Shown here one piece after another: positions 1 to 16,900 of a stretch of 48,806 nt of DNA. This DNA is from Eimeria necatrix. Taxonomy: Eukaryota; Apicomplexa; Conoidasida; Eucoccidiorida; Eimeriidae. The translations under genes and the position numbers were made by a program. Where the stretch lies: the NCBI RefSeq assembly GCF_000499385.1, contig NW_013652837.1, positions 1-48,806 of the forward strand, written 5' to 3'. The notes below the pieces were generated by a model that saw nothing but the letters and a program-made list of their open reading frames with translations, made no database searches and was not told where the DNA came from. Within the stretch, counting starts at the first letter, position 1; every line of letters starts with the position of its first letter.

Positions 1-26
1 GTGTAGAATATATAAATATAATATAG

Positions 27-36
27 ATATACATAG

Positions 37-110
<74 letters not shown>
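27..110. repeat. (TA)n microsatellite
   Basis: Almost uninterrupted alternating T and A, with a few ATA/CATA interruptions in the first half. Confidence 0.95.
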
Positions 111-112
<2 letters not shown>

Positions 113-417
113 AAAGTGTACATTAGTGGCTACAAAATGCACGGGAATTCATGTATTTGTTCATGTGAATTAAAAGAAACTTTTCTTTTCGAAAATTGAT
201 TCAAAGATAAAAGTATCATTGCACATGAGTTGTATATTTTGAATTAAAGGCAAAAGGCGCACAGGCTGGCCGCTCCCTTCGTTCTACCCAGACGCAGCAG
301 CAGCAGCAGCAGCAGCAACAGCAAAAGCAGCGCCTCTATGCGTAAATATTTATCTTTATAAACAGACACGTAGCGACAGATGGATATCCATTGCCTACAA
401 CTATATTCTTTAATCTA

Positions 418-536
418 AACGCTTGCAGCAGCAGCAGCAGGAGCAGCAGCAGCAGCTGCAGCTGCAGCAGCAGTAGCAGCTGCAGCAGCAGCAGCAGTAG
501 CAGCTGCAGCAGCAGCAGCTGCTGCTGCTGCTGCAG
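418..536. repeat. CAG/CTG microsatellite cluster
   Basis: Interrupted GCA/GCT triplets with internal GCAGCTGC palindromes. It is open in several frames on both strands and is not coding evidence by itself. Confidence 0.9.
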
Positions 537-1162
537 GCATTTGAGTGCGAGTTCGAGACAAGAGACCAAGCAGCTTCGAGAAAAGGAGAGTGACAAGCCG
601 AAAGACCAAAAGTGTTTGAAATTATTGAAACGGAAAAGTAGTTAATAAACAAAAAATAATAAAGTTGAATTGGCAATTTTGCTTCCTAGAGAGGCCAAAT
701 GTTAAAAAAAATAAACAAAAAAGACAAAAAGGAGCAGCAAAACAAACAGAGCAGCAGCAAGAGGCCTCCTTTTCCCCTTTGCTGCTCTAAAAGGGTTTAG
801 GGCTCAGAAATGGGGGGCCCCAAGATTGGGGGCCCCTTACTTCTGTGGCCAGTTGAGGCACAGTTAAAAAATTTTCCACTTAAACAAAATAATTACAATA
901 ATAATAATATATTTTTTTTGCTCCAATTAAATTACCGAAAAGATGTTTATATATACCTCGAGACAAAATGCTTCAAGCTATATGCATTTATATACATATG
1001 ATAGAAGATCGCCTGGGTCCTTCCAGCCAGCTCGGAACCCCCCAGGGGCCCCCAGGCAGCTGGGGGCCCCCTGTGTCGCCAGCAGTGGGGCCGCAGGGGG
1101 CCCCCAGGGGCCCCTGGGGGCCCCCGTGCTGGTAGAGGCCCCTTCTTGCAGTACAGGGTCTT

Positions 1163-7600
<6,438 letters not shown>

Positions 7601-10026
7601 ATACAGAAGTCAAAGAGCTTCTTTTCCAAAAGGTTTAAAGAAAAAACGCATTCACTGTGTTATTTCAATTGGCTCTCCATGAGGCATAGCAGCTCATGAT
7701 CGGTCGGCAAGCAGTTGGCTTAAGCCTTCTGGGCGCACAGCGCCAGGCGAGGAGATTCGCCCGAAAACAACCCTCAAATAAACTAATTAAGATAGTTCAA
7801 ACAAACAAACAAAGTAAAATAATTCAAAAAATAAACTTGTGCCCTCGAAAGGAGGCACCAGATCGTGGTGGTTCAGATCACCAGCTGCTGGTGGTCGAGT
7901 GGGCAGCGGTCTGCGGCGAGACAGCGCGGGGCGTCCAGAAAGCGCAAATCCTCTTTTTCCCCTTTTTCTTCGCTGTTTTTTGAAAAGATTTTGCATGTTT
8001 GTGCTTGAAAATGGAATACTTTCGGGAAAAAAATTGGAGGCTTAAGGCTCTCGGGCCGAAGAGAAACGCAACAGTGCAGGTCACTCAGCTGGCTTGCCAG
8101 GTACTCCTCAGCTGGCTCTGTGAAGTAGCAGCAGTACTCGTGGTCTTCTGTTGTAAATATCAAATGTTTACTACCACTGTTCTTAGTTCTCAGGATTAAA
8201 ATCTAACTGTCTACACGGAGCTTCTCTCCCGGGGTTTTCTTTAGTAAACCGGCAGACCGGTAGCCAACAGTAGTTGTAGCTAGCCCGCCTAGGCAGTATT
8301 TCCTTAGAGCCACTGCAGAGCTACAGGGTGCCTAAAGTCAAAAAGGCCTCGAAGAGGGCGCAGCAGGTCTTCGCAGCTCGTTTGGGGGCCTCTGTTGCGT
8401 GTCTTTGTGCCTTTTTCTCTCGAGTTTCTACCTAGAGGGCTCAGTGAGCTCTCTAGGTCTCGCTGCAAAGCACAAGAAACGAATAAATCTTTTCATGATT
8501 TTCTTCGCCTACATTGGGTCTTGCAGCAGATATTTCTGTAGAGCGCAGTCCCGCAGCCCGCAGCACCTGCGCTGCAGCAGCTGCCTGCGGCCGCTGATGA
8601 TATATATCCACGCACGTCACATAAAAATATGCATAACTATACTAATATATATATGTATATTCATATCAAATACCTCTTCTGCCATTCCTGACCCACTTCG
8701 GTCGACTGGAAGGGGAGCCGTCCGCTGACAGTGGCACAGTGGAAAAGCCAAGAAAGGGTCCCCCAGGCCCCACTACAGCCCTCTTTAGGCTTCCCGGGGG
8801 CCCCCGGGGCCCTATTGAGGTTTCTCTGGGTCCTCCAAGGCTCTTTAGAGCTTGCAGCTACCTCCAGTATCTTCAGATTAGTGGTCTGTTGCCTTCAGCG
8901 CAAGCAAAAATGCATATTAAATATACTTTTGCACTGATTTAGGTTTGTTGGGTCTGCCACCCCATACAGCAAAAAAGGTTCCAGTAGTGGCTGCTTGCCC
9001 AGTTGCCTCAAGTGTACAGACACCCCAAAGGTCTTTTTCAGTAAAGCTCTGGTTTCCAGCGTGGCTTGTGCTCCCGCAAATGTTGTGCGCAGCTTTCTTT
9101 GCTGAAGCTTCGCACACAGATGTTTATGGAAGGGTTGTATCGGATGCAGTGAGCTTTTATTTCGTTTAATTTTGCTGTACGCATCGTGTTTTGGTATAGG
9201 GTGGTGTAGATGGGTATGAGGTGACGATAAACACGCACCGCCTTGTGGGGCTCTGCATTGAAGTCTACAGCGCGACGCCGAGCCACTGCATCACCCTAAG
9301 TTGCACTGACCTATGCATTGGGGCACGTTGAACATGTTCAAGTGCCGTGTGTTACTGAGCCTTCGCAACATCTACATAACCATTCAGGTCATCTGTTCAA
9401 GCACAGGGCCACACACGATTTGTCGCGATGTCGATGAACCAGCACCGCAATGAATCCACATTTCTTTGTACGAATGAGCAGTTGAATTCAACGATGTAGC
9501 TGCACCAATTTTTGTCGACAGTGTCACCACTGGAGGGCTCACAGAAGAGGGCTTCGTTTGGTTTCTGGGGACGAAGAGTGTTTGGGCTTTACGGGTATTC
9601 GATCTAACGGCTGCGATTTGGATGGCCATTTGGTCTGCTTCTGCGCCCCATGCAAAGTGCCAATTCTCTGCAACCACTGACCACCATGTCAGCATATTCT
9701 GCAAGTGGCTAGTTTGTAACACCTTGTTTACGATCAGCCTATATGTGTGCTTCTGAATGTGTCACGCCAGTCATCTGGACGCGCCTTTGTATTTTTGTGT
9801 TTAATCAATTTGCGATGGTATGTCCGAATCCACCAGCAATGGCGCAGCTTTCACTTCCGAATAGGTCTGAAGACATGGCGTTCTCAACAGGCCATCCTCT
9901 CGATACCATAGGCTTTGCTTCACTGCCTACCATTTTTAACGGCGGGCAAATTCCATGGCTACTCGAAATGATGAATAGTATGGCAATCGAGATATGCAGC
10001 AGTGTGTAGTTGCATGCATGGAGCAC

Positions 10027-10140
10027 GTGCCACAGTGCCTGTCTGTTTCGCTGCGTGCAAAATGGCTTTGTTGTTTGGTCGCCTGGCGTGATGGATCATC
10101 GTTACTTCACAGCAAATCTGGCTTTGGATTGGACATCCAC
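10027..10140 (+). pseudogene. Decayed repeat family, alpha segment, copy 1
   Basis: Ends in TGGCTTTGGATTGGACAT, identical to copy 3 at about 13570. The frame reads SPGVMD...LALDWT, matching TSGVII...MALDWT in copy 3. Function unknown. No intact frame links it to a start codon. Confidence 0.5.
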
Positions 10141-10523
10141 GCTCTGGCACAATTGTGTTATATGCATTATAGGCACCACGTCTTTCGTATCCTCTGTCGG
10201 CATCGAGCATGCCTTTGCTTGATTCTTGTCCGGATTACTCACATTTTGCGCCTTGAATGACTGTCTGGTGCTGAACATAGTGGCTTTCCTCTGCTGCGGC
10301 AGTCCGCAGAATGTTTTCTTTTCTTCATTTAAAATAAATAAACTGAATAGTTTGCAAAATACAAAAAAAGAAAAGTGGCAAACGAATTTGCTTCCGTGAC
10401 CTGAGTTTCCCGTTTCACCAGTGGCAGTCGCCAGCCGATGTGAAGGTGCCTTGTCCGTGATATGATGCTGCTGAAGCGCCATCATCCGCTGCATCATGAG
10501 CACGGTCTGCACAACGGAATAAG

Positions 10524-10835
10524 TGAACGTTCGGCTTTGTAGGAACTGCAGCTTTCCCTCGATATCAACGCGCTGGCGTGGCACCGTGTTAGCGTTGTGC
10601 ACGAACTGCCAAGAGTTCTTTTGTCAACAGTTCCTCACCAGCTTGGACTGGAGAATGTATTTTTTAAGGATTACAAGGAAACCTTTCCAGATGAGCACTA
10701 CAGGCGCGCGAAGTAGAGATTGGAGTTTGACGATTTTTCCTTTCTGCGTTTGCGTGCTTTGCGTACTGTTGAGCTCCTGTGACCGGCGATGCATCGAAGT
10801 GCAACATATCGTGTCGGCGGCGGTATTTGGGTAAT
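10524..10835 (+). pseudogene. Decayed repeat family, beta segment, copy 1
   Basis: Reads with frame changes as an RLCRN-like start, then a QQFL..LDWR block, then FP.EHYRRAK, a stop codon, RLEFDDFS and LRLRALRTVEL. The same order of blocks occurs at 11971 and 12851. The stops and frame changes show that the copy is broken. Confidence 0.5.
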
Positions 10836-11970
10836 AAGCTGGCGGCCTTTTGCTTGTGCATCTGCTTTCACTCGTTTGTTTTGCATGATTTCGGCGTCTC
10901 CTTAAGTCTGGTCAATCGGCGGTAGTACACGATAAGAGTCGCTGAGTTGCCAGTTTTCAGGTACGGGCAAAGAAGACCGCATGGCCTCTCCAACTACGCC
11001 ATCACATCACAGTACGTGCGTTTGCAGCACTCCCTTCCAACACTACATTGTCGAAGGCTTGCTGCTATTGGGGAAATACCTGTGGATATAGACTGGCCTT
11101 CTACAGAGGCATAGATGCCCCGCATGTCGTGGTGGCTGGTTGACTCCCTCTAGGCATTATAGCTTTGCTAGATGGGTATCTGACATGCTTGCGCTTTTGC
11201 TGCAGGCGACAGGCAATTTGAGCATTGTAAAAGCCGTTGTGAGATAGCGTGTCTGTTGTGTGATCTCAAGCAGTGTTTGATGGCATCGAGGCCGTTTGCA
11301 CTTACCTGCGGCGTGTCACATTATTGATGTGAGCATTGCATAAATGCGGGTGAAACTGCCAGCAGACTTTATGTTTAGGAATGCGCGCTCGTGAGGCAGC
11401 GGAGGTGATAATTTTGAATTCAGTTTGCTGGCAGCGGCTTGTACGTTAGCGCGACGTTGGTGTTCTGTGGCTGCAAAAAAGCAGAGCACCTCGGGAGAAA
11501 CGAAAAGCCTGCTGCAAAATGATAAAAGTCTATGGATGTCGTGGCCGAGCCTTGCCTATGCCTAGAGGCACCGCTGCAGACTTTTGGAGCATTAGTTAAT
11601 AGTCCTTGAGAGTCAAGATATAAGGAGACGCCGATATACTCGTTGTGGAGAGCATCTGTCACGTGATGCTCTGCACCGCGAAGTAGGTTATTTTTGGCTA
11701 CTTTGAACTGCGATGGTTCTTGATGGATTAAGCGATCTGCAATGGCATGCTCTGTTGGGCGACACAGTTGCATTCAGACTGGCTTTCCCGCTGTAGGAGA
11801 TTGTAGTAAGGAGAGAAAAAGCAAGGGTCACGCATTGTGCGGCCCTACAACTGCGTGAGGTAGAACAATCAGGGCGTGCGCCGACGCATGCTCTGCTAAC
11901 CCGAACCCCCACGTTGGTGGATTCCATCTTCTCTTGCATTTGTGTCCACTGTCTCCATAAAGCAAGGGCT

Positions 11971-12275
11971 GAACGCTTCTTGCACAGGATCTGCCCTCAC
12001 CGTCTGCAACGCCAATGCAGTTACGTGGTACCATGTCCAATTTTTCGCGTAAATTGGCGAGTTGGTCACTGCAGTTTCTTAGACAGCTCCATCCATGGAT
12101 GGAACGGAAAAACTGCATTTGCAGACACGCCAAAAGCCCTTTCCGCCGAAATATGAAGGGCCTCTGCGCAGGAGATTGGAATTCAATGCATAGGCGAATT
12201 TGTGCACCATGCGCACTTCGGTATTGGCTGACTACCGATACATATGCGTGCATTGCCGGTAGCCTTCACCGTGTA
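11971..12275 (+). pseudogene. Decayed repeat family, beta segment, copy 2
   Basis: Reads ERFLHR near the start, then FLRQLHPWMERKNCIC, then in another frame a KPFPPKYEGPLRRRLE block, then FNA and a stop. It aligns block by block with copies at 10524 and 12851, both at DNA level and in the translated blocks. Confidence 0.5.
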
Positions 12276-12532
12276 TATTTGCTTTCTTTTATTTGCCTAG
12301 CATGACTTATCTTCATGGTATTGTCCTGCTTCTTCTGTTGGAGAGTGGCTTTGCAACGTTTAGGTTGTGAAAGGACAGAGTTCACGACGCTCCAAGCGAG
12401 TCACCTACATGACAGCACACAGGCTACCTGGTCTCTTCATCAATATACCATTGTCGGTGTTTGATTCGTAGTTGTGTCTAAAAGAAGATCTCTTCGTGGA
12501 GTGCTCCTCTACGGCATGTGGGCGTTTCGAAC

Positions 12533-12640
12533 ATGGTGCGCGTTCCCCGATTTCTGTTTGGCTCGCTGAAGAAATTTGACTTTGATGTGAGAGTTTCTGG
12601 CGTCATTCATCGCCGTTTAAATGCAGACTCTTCCTAGGTC
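12533..12640 (+). pseudogene. Decayed repeat family, alpha segment, copy 2
   Basis: Opens with ATG and VPRFLFGSLKKFDFDV, then SGVI, and stops after about 34 codons. It shares CCCCGATTTCTGTTTG with copy 3 at about 13483. Confidence 0.5.
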
Positions 12641-12850
12641 TCAACTTGCACGGCTTTGGGAAACTTAATTCTCGGAGTGCAGATTACGATGCCAGCATCC
12701 TTTCTATGCAGACAGTACGTCTTGGCTCAGGGAGTGTTTGGCACAGTCTCATTTTTGGCACTATATCAGCTCATCATGCGGTGATCTACACACAGTTGAA
12801 TTGCCTTCATTCGCCCGCATTTCTTGCGAGACTTAAGTAAACTGAGGAGT

Positions 12851-13160
12851 GAACGTCTCCTCCACAGGACTTCCCGGCTTTTCTTCTGCCATTCATCCAG
12901 TCGTGTGGTATTGTGCTTTTCTCCTCGCACGAAGTGGAATTTCGGCCGCAGTTGTTTCATCAACAATTTCGTCAATGGGTGGATCGGAAGCAGTGCATTC
13001 GTAAAAATGCTACGGGGAGAATTCCGACCGCGCATTACAGGCATGCGCACTAGAGGTTGCAGTTTAACAAGTCATCTGGTCTGCGTTTGCGCGCGATGCC
13101 CACGAGCGATTTCTTGTGTTCATCCTTCCGGCGTAATGCAACATCTTTTGGGGGTAAGCG
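12851..13160 (+). pseudogene. Decayed repeat family, beta segment, copy 3
   Basis: Reads ERLLHRTSRLF, then a FV.GW block, then PTAHYRHAH, a stop, RLQFNKSSGLRLRAMPTSDF and FRRNATSFGG. The in-frame stop falls at the same place as in copy 1 (between the YRxA and RL blocks), which hints either at a shared ancestral change or at an intron or other signal there. Confidence 0.5.
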
Positions 13161-13479
13161 TCAACGTCACGTACTGCGTAGATCTCATCTAGCTTGTGTA
13201 GTTGCCTTAATTTGCTTGCCGCGTAGGATTTACACATCTTGTTGTGCTCGGGCTGTTATTAACGGTGATATACCGCACCCGAAATAGGGCCTCGCAGCGT
13301 TCAGACTTGGAAACGAAACAGTACACGGCGCTCTCAACGGGCAATTCAGATTGCAGCATAAACGCTGCCCGGCTCTTCGCTAAACATCCTGGTGTCTTTG
13401 TTGCTGTGCTGCTGCTACGCGGAAATAGACGCGGCCTTAGGATCGAATTCTGCGGTACAGGGCGGTATACAGGAAAAAC

Positions 13480-13602
13480 ATGCCCCGATTTCTGTTTGAT
13501 CCTAATAGACACTATGAATTTGTCATACAGACGTCCGGCGTGATCATTTGTCTCTACGGTCAGTCAAGCATGGCTTTGGATTGGACATTTATACTGTATT
13601 GA
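13480..13602 (+). pseudogene. Decayed repeat family, alpha segment, copy 3
   Basis: Opens with ATG and reads MPRFLFDPNRHYEFVIQTSG, then VII and ALDWT, stopping after about 40 codons. It is the least damaged alpha copy. It lies about 630 bp after beta copy 3, similar to the 560 bp between beta copy 2 and alpha copy 2. Confidence 0.5.
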
Positions 13603-13933
13603 AACTGAGCGTATGAGCAAGAGCAGCAACATGAGCAGCAGCAGTATGGGCAGCAGCAGTTGCTGCCGAAAGAGCAGCAGCAGCAGATCTGCAACGTCAT
13701 AAGCAGCTGCGCAACAGCGCAACAGCAAACAGCTCTCCTTCTTCTGGACTAAAATTAGACCTTGTCGGCTTAAACATTAATGCGGGTGAATAAAAGAAAA
13801 GAAGATTCTCTGCCTTCTGCATCACTCATGGTGGGCGAATGCCCACAAAGCAGCAGACGCTGCTGCTGCTGCGAGAGGACAGCAGAAACAGCAGAAGAGC
13901 CGGCAGCAGCAGCTTCTGCTTAGCAACAACTTT

Positions 13934-16900
13934 CTAGCTGATATAACGATGAAGCAAAGGAGACAAGTCTACATCAAGAGGGGTGCGGGCCAGCCAGTGC
14001 CTAGCGAGGCCTTGTTGAGGCTTTTGCTGCTGCTCCTGCTGTTGCTCCTGCTGTTGATGCTGCTCCTGCTGTTGCTGCCACTGCTGCTGTTCCTGCTGCT
14101 TCCCTTTCTGCTCGTACAGGTGCTGTCCACTGGCAGCAACCCAAAGGCGCAGCCGGTAGGAATGGAAGGTGGACGGGGCGCATGGCAGCTGCAGCACGTG
14201 CTTCTGCTGCAGCTGGGCCTTCTCATTCAAACTGACAATTGCGGAGTGTTGGCTTGCCATCTTCGCCTCATGTGCAGCAGCAGCAGCAGCTGCTGCTGCT
14301 GTTGCGCGCATCCGTTGCAGTAGGGGAAACACACTGTCCTCTCTGCCGGGATCCGTTGTTGCTGCAGTTATGAGACTGTTGGATTCCACAACGTCTGCAG
14401 CAGCAAGAGCAGCAAAAGACACCGGTAGTAGCTGCGCAAGCGGATGACTTGCTGCTGCCCTGTAGCTTTGGAAAGCCGTTTCTAAGTCTCGATAAGCCTC
14501 AGGAGACAAAGGAAGTACGGTGCAGCTGTCCTTGCTGCTGCTGCTGACAGATGATGCTGCTTGCTGCAGCAGCAAGTGCCACGCCGCCTCGAAGACTTCT
14601 TGGGCTGCTGCAACAGCTGGCCCCGCGCTAGCTGCTGCTGCAGCGCCTGCTGATACTGCTTGAGCTGCTGATGCGCCAGAAGATATTTCCTTTTCTATCG
14701 ATGCTGCCATTCCTGCTAGTGCCGTTGCTGTTGCTGTTGCTGCTGCTGCTGGTGGAGTTGCTGCATGCAGCAGCCGCCACTCAGCTGCTAGCAAGATAGC
14801 AGCAAGCTGGTCGAGACTAGGCCATTGCCAAGCCGCTTCTGTAATAGCACTTTGCACGTCCCGCTGTTGCTGCTGCACCACTTCCGCCTGCTGCTGCTGC
14901 TGCTGTTCTTGGTGCTGCTGCTGCAGTTGCTGCCGCCGCTGCCGCAGTGCTGACAGCAAAGTTAGCACGCCGTCCATACACCGCAAGAGTCTGGCGGCCA
15001 CACCGTCAGAGGGGCACGCGAATTCCGGGTTGCCCTTTTCTGGTGCTGCTGCTGCTGATTTTGCTGCTGCTGTTCCTGCTGCTGCTGCTGCTGCTGCTTG
15101 CTGCGCTTCGGCTGCGGCCTGCCCCTCGAGCTGCTGCCTCAGCAGCGCAACGAATAAAGACACGTCTGCTGCAAGTGCACCGTCTGCAACATTTCCAGCT
15201 TTTCCTTTGTCCCTCGCCGCAGCAGCAGAGGCGGTTGTTGCTGCTGCTGCTGCTGTTGTTGCAGCAGCTGCTGCTGCTCTGATGGTCAGCAGCTCTAGCA
15301 CTGACTCCGCAAAGCGTGGGTCCAAATGCCACCGTGAGATGTGCAAACACCTCAGCAACAACCGCACAGAACTGGCGTTGCTGCTTAATGCATGCAAAAG
15401 CTGTGCTGCTGCACCAGGTACCTTTTGCAGCTTGTGCTGTTGTTGCTGCTGCTGATTCTTCCCTTGTAGCTGCTGCTGCCGTCCCTCGTGTTCCTGCTGC
15501 TGCTGCTGCTGGCAGTGCACTGCGGCTGAGAGCTGCACTGCTTGTTGCTGCTTCCTCAGCAGCGCGGCGGACTGCAGCAGCTTGTCCGCAGCGCGCTGCT
15601 GCAGTATATGCAGCATTTGCTGCCGTGGTTGTTCTAGCTGCTGCTGCACGGTTTGCTGCAGCTCTGTGCTGCTGCTGCTGCAGTTTTTCTGTTTAAATGC
15701 GTCGAGCCTTACAGCAATCAGAGACAGCCGAGCAAGTGCAGCGAGAGACACACTGCGCTTTCCCTTTGTTGCTTGTGCTGCTGTTGCTGCTGCTGCTGTT
15801 CCCTCTGGTTCTGATGCTCCTAGTGCTGTGCGGGTCACAGTTGGCCCAAGGAGATGTTGCTGGTGACACTGCAGCAGTAGCAGCAGCAGACAAAAAAGGA
15901 ATTGCTCTTCTGCTGCGTCGTATTAGAGGGGGCTGTTGTTACTTTTGGTCGTTTCGGTTTCAGCATACCTCTAGCAAGCGCATGCAGTCGCTGTAGAGCT
16001 GCTGCTGCTGCAGCTGCTGCTGCTGCCGCTGCTGCAGGGCTGCAGGTAGCTGCAATGGCCACGCACTCGCTGCTTCGCTGCAGTGTAGCAGCAACAGCTC
16101 CTGTGTTCTTTGCTGCAGCAGCTGCTGCTCTGCTCTACGAGTTCCTTCAGCAGCCAGCCCCAGCTGCAGAATCCACACAGAAAAATAAAAAGGCAGTTTG
16201 CTGCTGCTGCTGCTGTTGCTGCTAGCCGAGATGACTCTGCTCCGGCAGCAGAAATATCGAGTTTCTTTGCCGCCGCAGCAGCAACCCATGATGCAACAGC
16301 AGCAACTAACATTTCAGCAGCAGTCCTCACCAGTAGTTTCCAACTCCCACTGCATGCATCCCCAGGCTGCAGCAGGCCTCCCTGCTGCTGCTGCTGCTGC
16401 TGCTTCAGCTGTGCCCATACCAGCAGCTGACCCCGCAATCCCCTTGCTGCTGCTAGCAGCAGATCCTCTGAGACGTGTCTGAAAGAATGCGCACAACAGC
16501 ATGTAGGTGGCTGTGCCGTTGCCGCTACTGTTGCTGCTGTCGCCGCTGCTGCGGCTGCTTGTGAGATGCTGCTACTGCTGCTGCTGCTGCTTTCAGCACT
16601 GCCACAAGCATTACCTGAGGGTCCGAAGCACTTGATGAGACGCCAGCTCAAACGCCCTGTGTGCCGCATGTAGCACTGCTGGTGCTGCCGGGGTTGCTGC
16701 TGCTGCTGCTCTCCCTGCCGCTAATGAGCCTTCAGCCTTCTCTGGCGCATACGATGAAGCTGTGGCTCTCCCACCTGTTGGGTCTTCCGCTCCAGCTGCT
16801 GCTGTTGCTGCTGCTGCTGCTGCCGACGCCGTTGCTAAGGCAGCGCGTGGCAAGTGCAGCAGAACGGCATGCAGCGTGTCTGGCAAGGCCGGTGCTGCTG

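Larger units (their letters stand above)
1..1162. other. Intergenic DNA, AT-rich then CAG-rich, no gene seen
   Basis: This stretch lies beyond the stop codon of the minus-strand Pro/Gly-rich gene. It begins with a long TA tract, continues with AT-rich DNA, and holds two CAG/CTG clusters (about 293-325 and 418-536). The short open frames over the second cluster read as poly-Ser, poly-Ala, poly-Leu or poly-Cys depending on frame, which is what a bare trinucleotide repeat gives, so no gene is called. GGGGCCCC-rich DNA starts at about 1020, approaching the neighbouring gene. Confidence 0.7.
7601..13933. other. CAG-poor segment without an intact gene
   Basis: After the Pro/Gly-rich gene the CAG tracts and GGGGCCCC tracts largely stop. 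No frame here gives a convincing intact protein. From about 9.6 to 13.6 kb it contains decayed copies of an unknown coding repeat, listed separately. CAG tracts return at about 13620, just before the next gene. The block resembles the repeat-poor segments described in Eimeria chromosomes. Confidence 0.6.

Noticed and set aside
391..676. Overlapping open frames in the CAG cluster near the left edge
   Set aside because: They read as poly-Ser, poly-Cys, poly-Leu or poly-Ala in different frames with no unique sequence, as expected of a bare trinucleotide tract.
7696..9286. Small genes just upstream of the Pro/Gly-rich gene
   Set aside because: Frames of 60-110 codons overlap on both strands, show no repeat-free conserved-looking motif and have no coherent splice partners.
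10102..10602. Minus-strand frame of 166 codons
   Set aside because: It runs antisense across the decayed alpha and beta blocks, whose recognisable protein blocks are on the plus strand.
13934..15868. RAP domain at the C-terminus of the Gln/Ala-rich protein
   Set aside because: The last 70 residues (ending in a Gln run, LARHWLARTPLDVDLSP and a stop) lack the RAP pattern, so no RAP or FASTK assignment is made.
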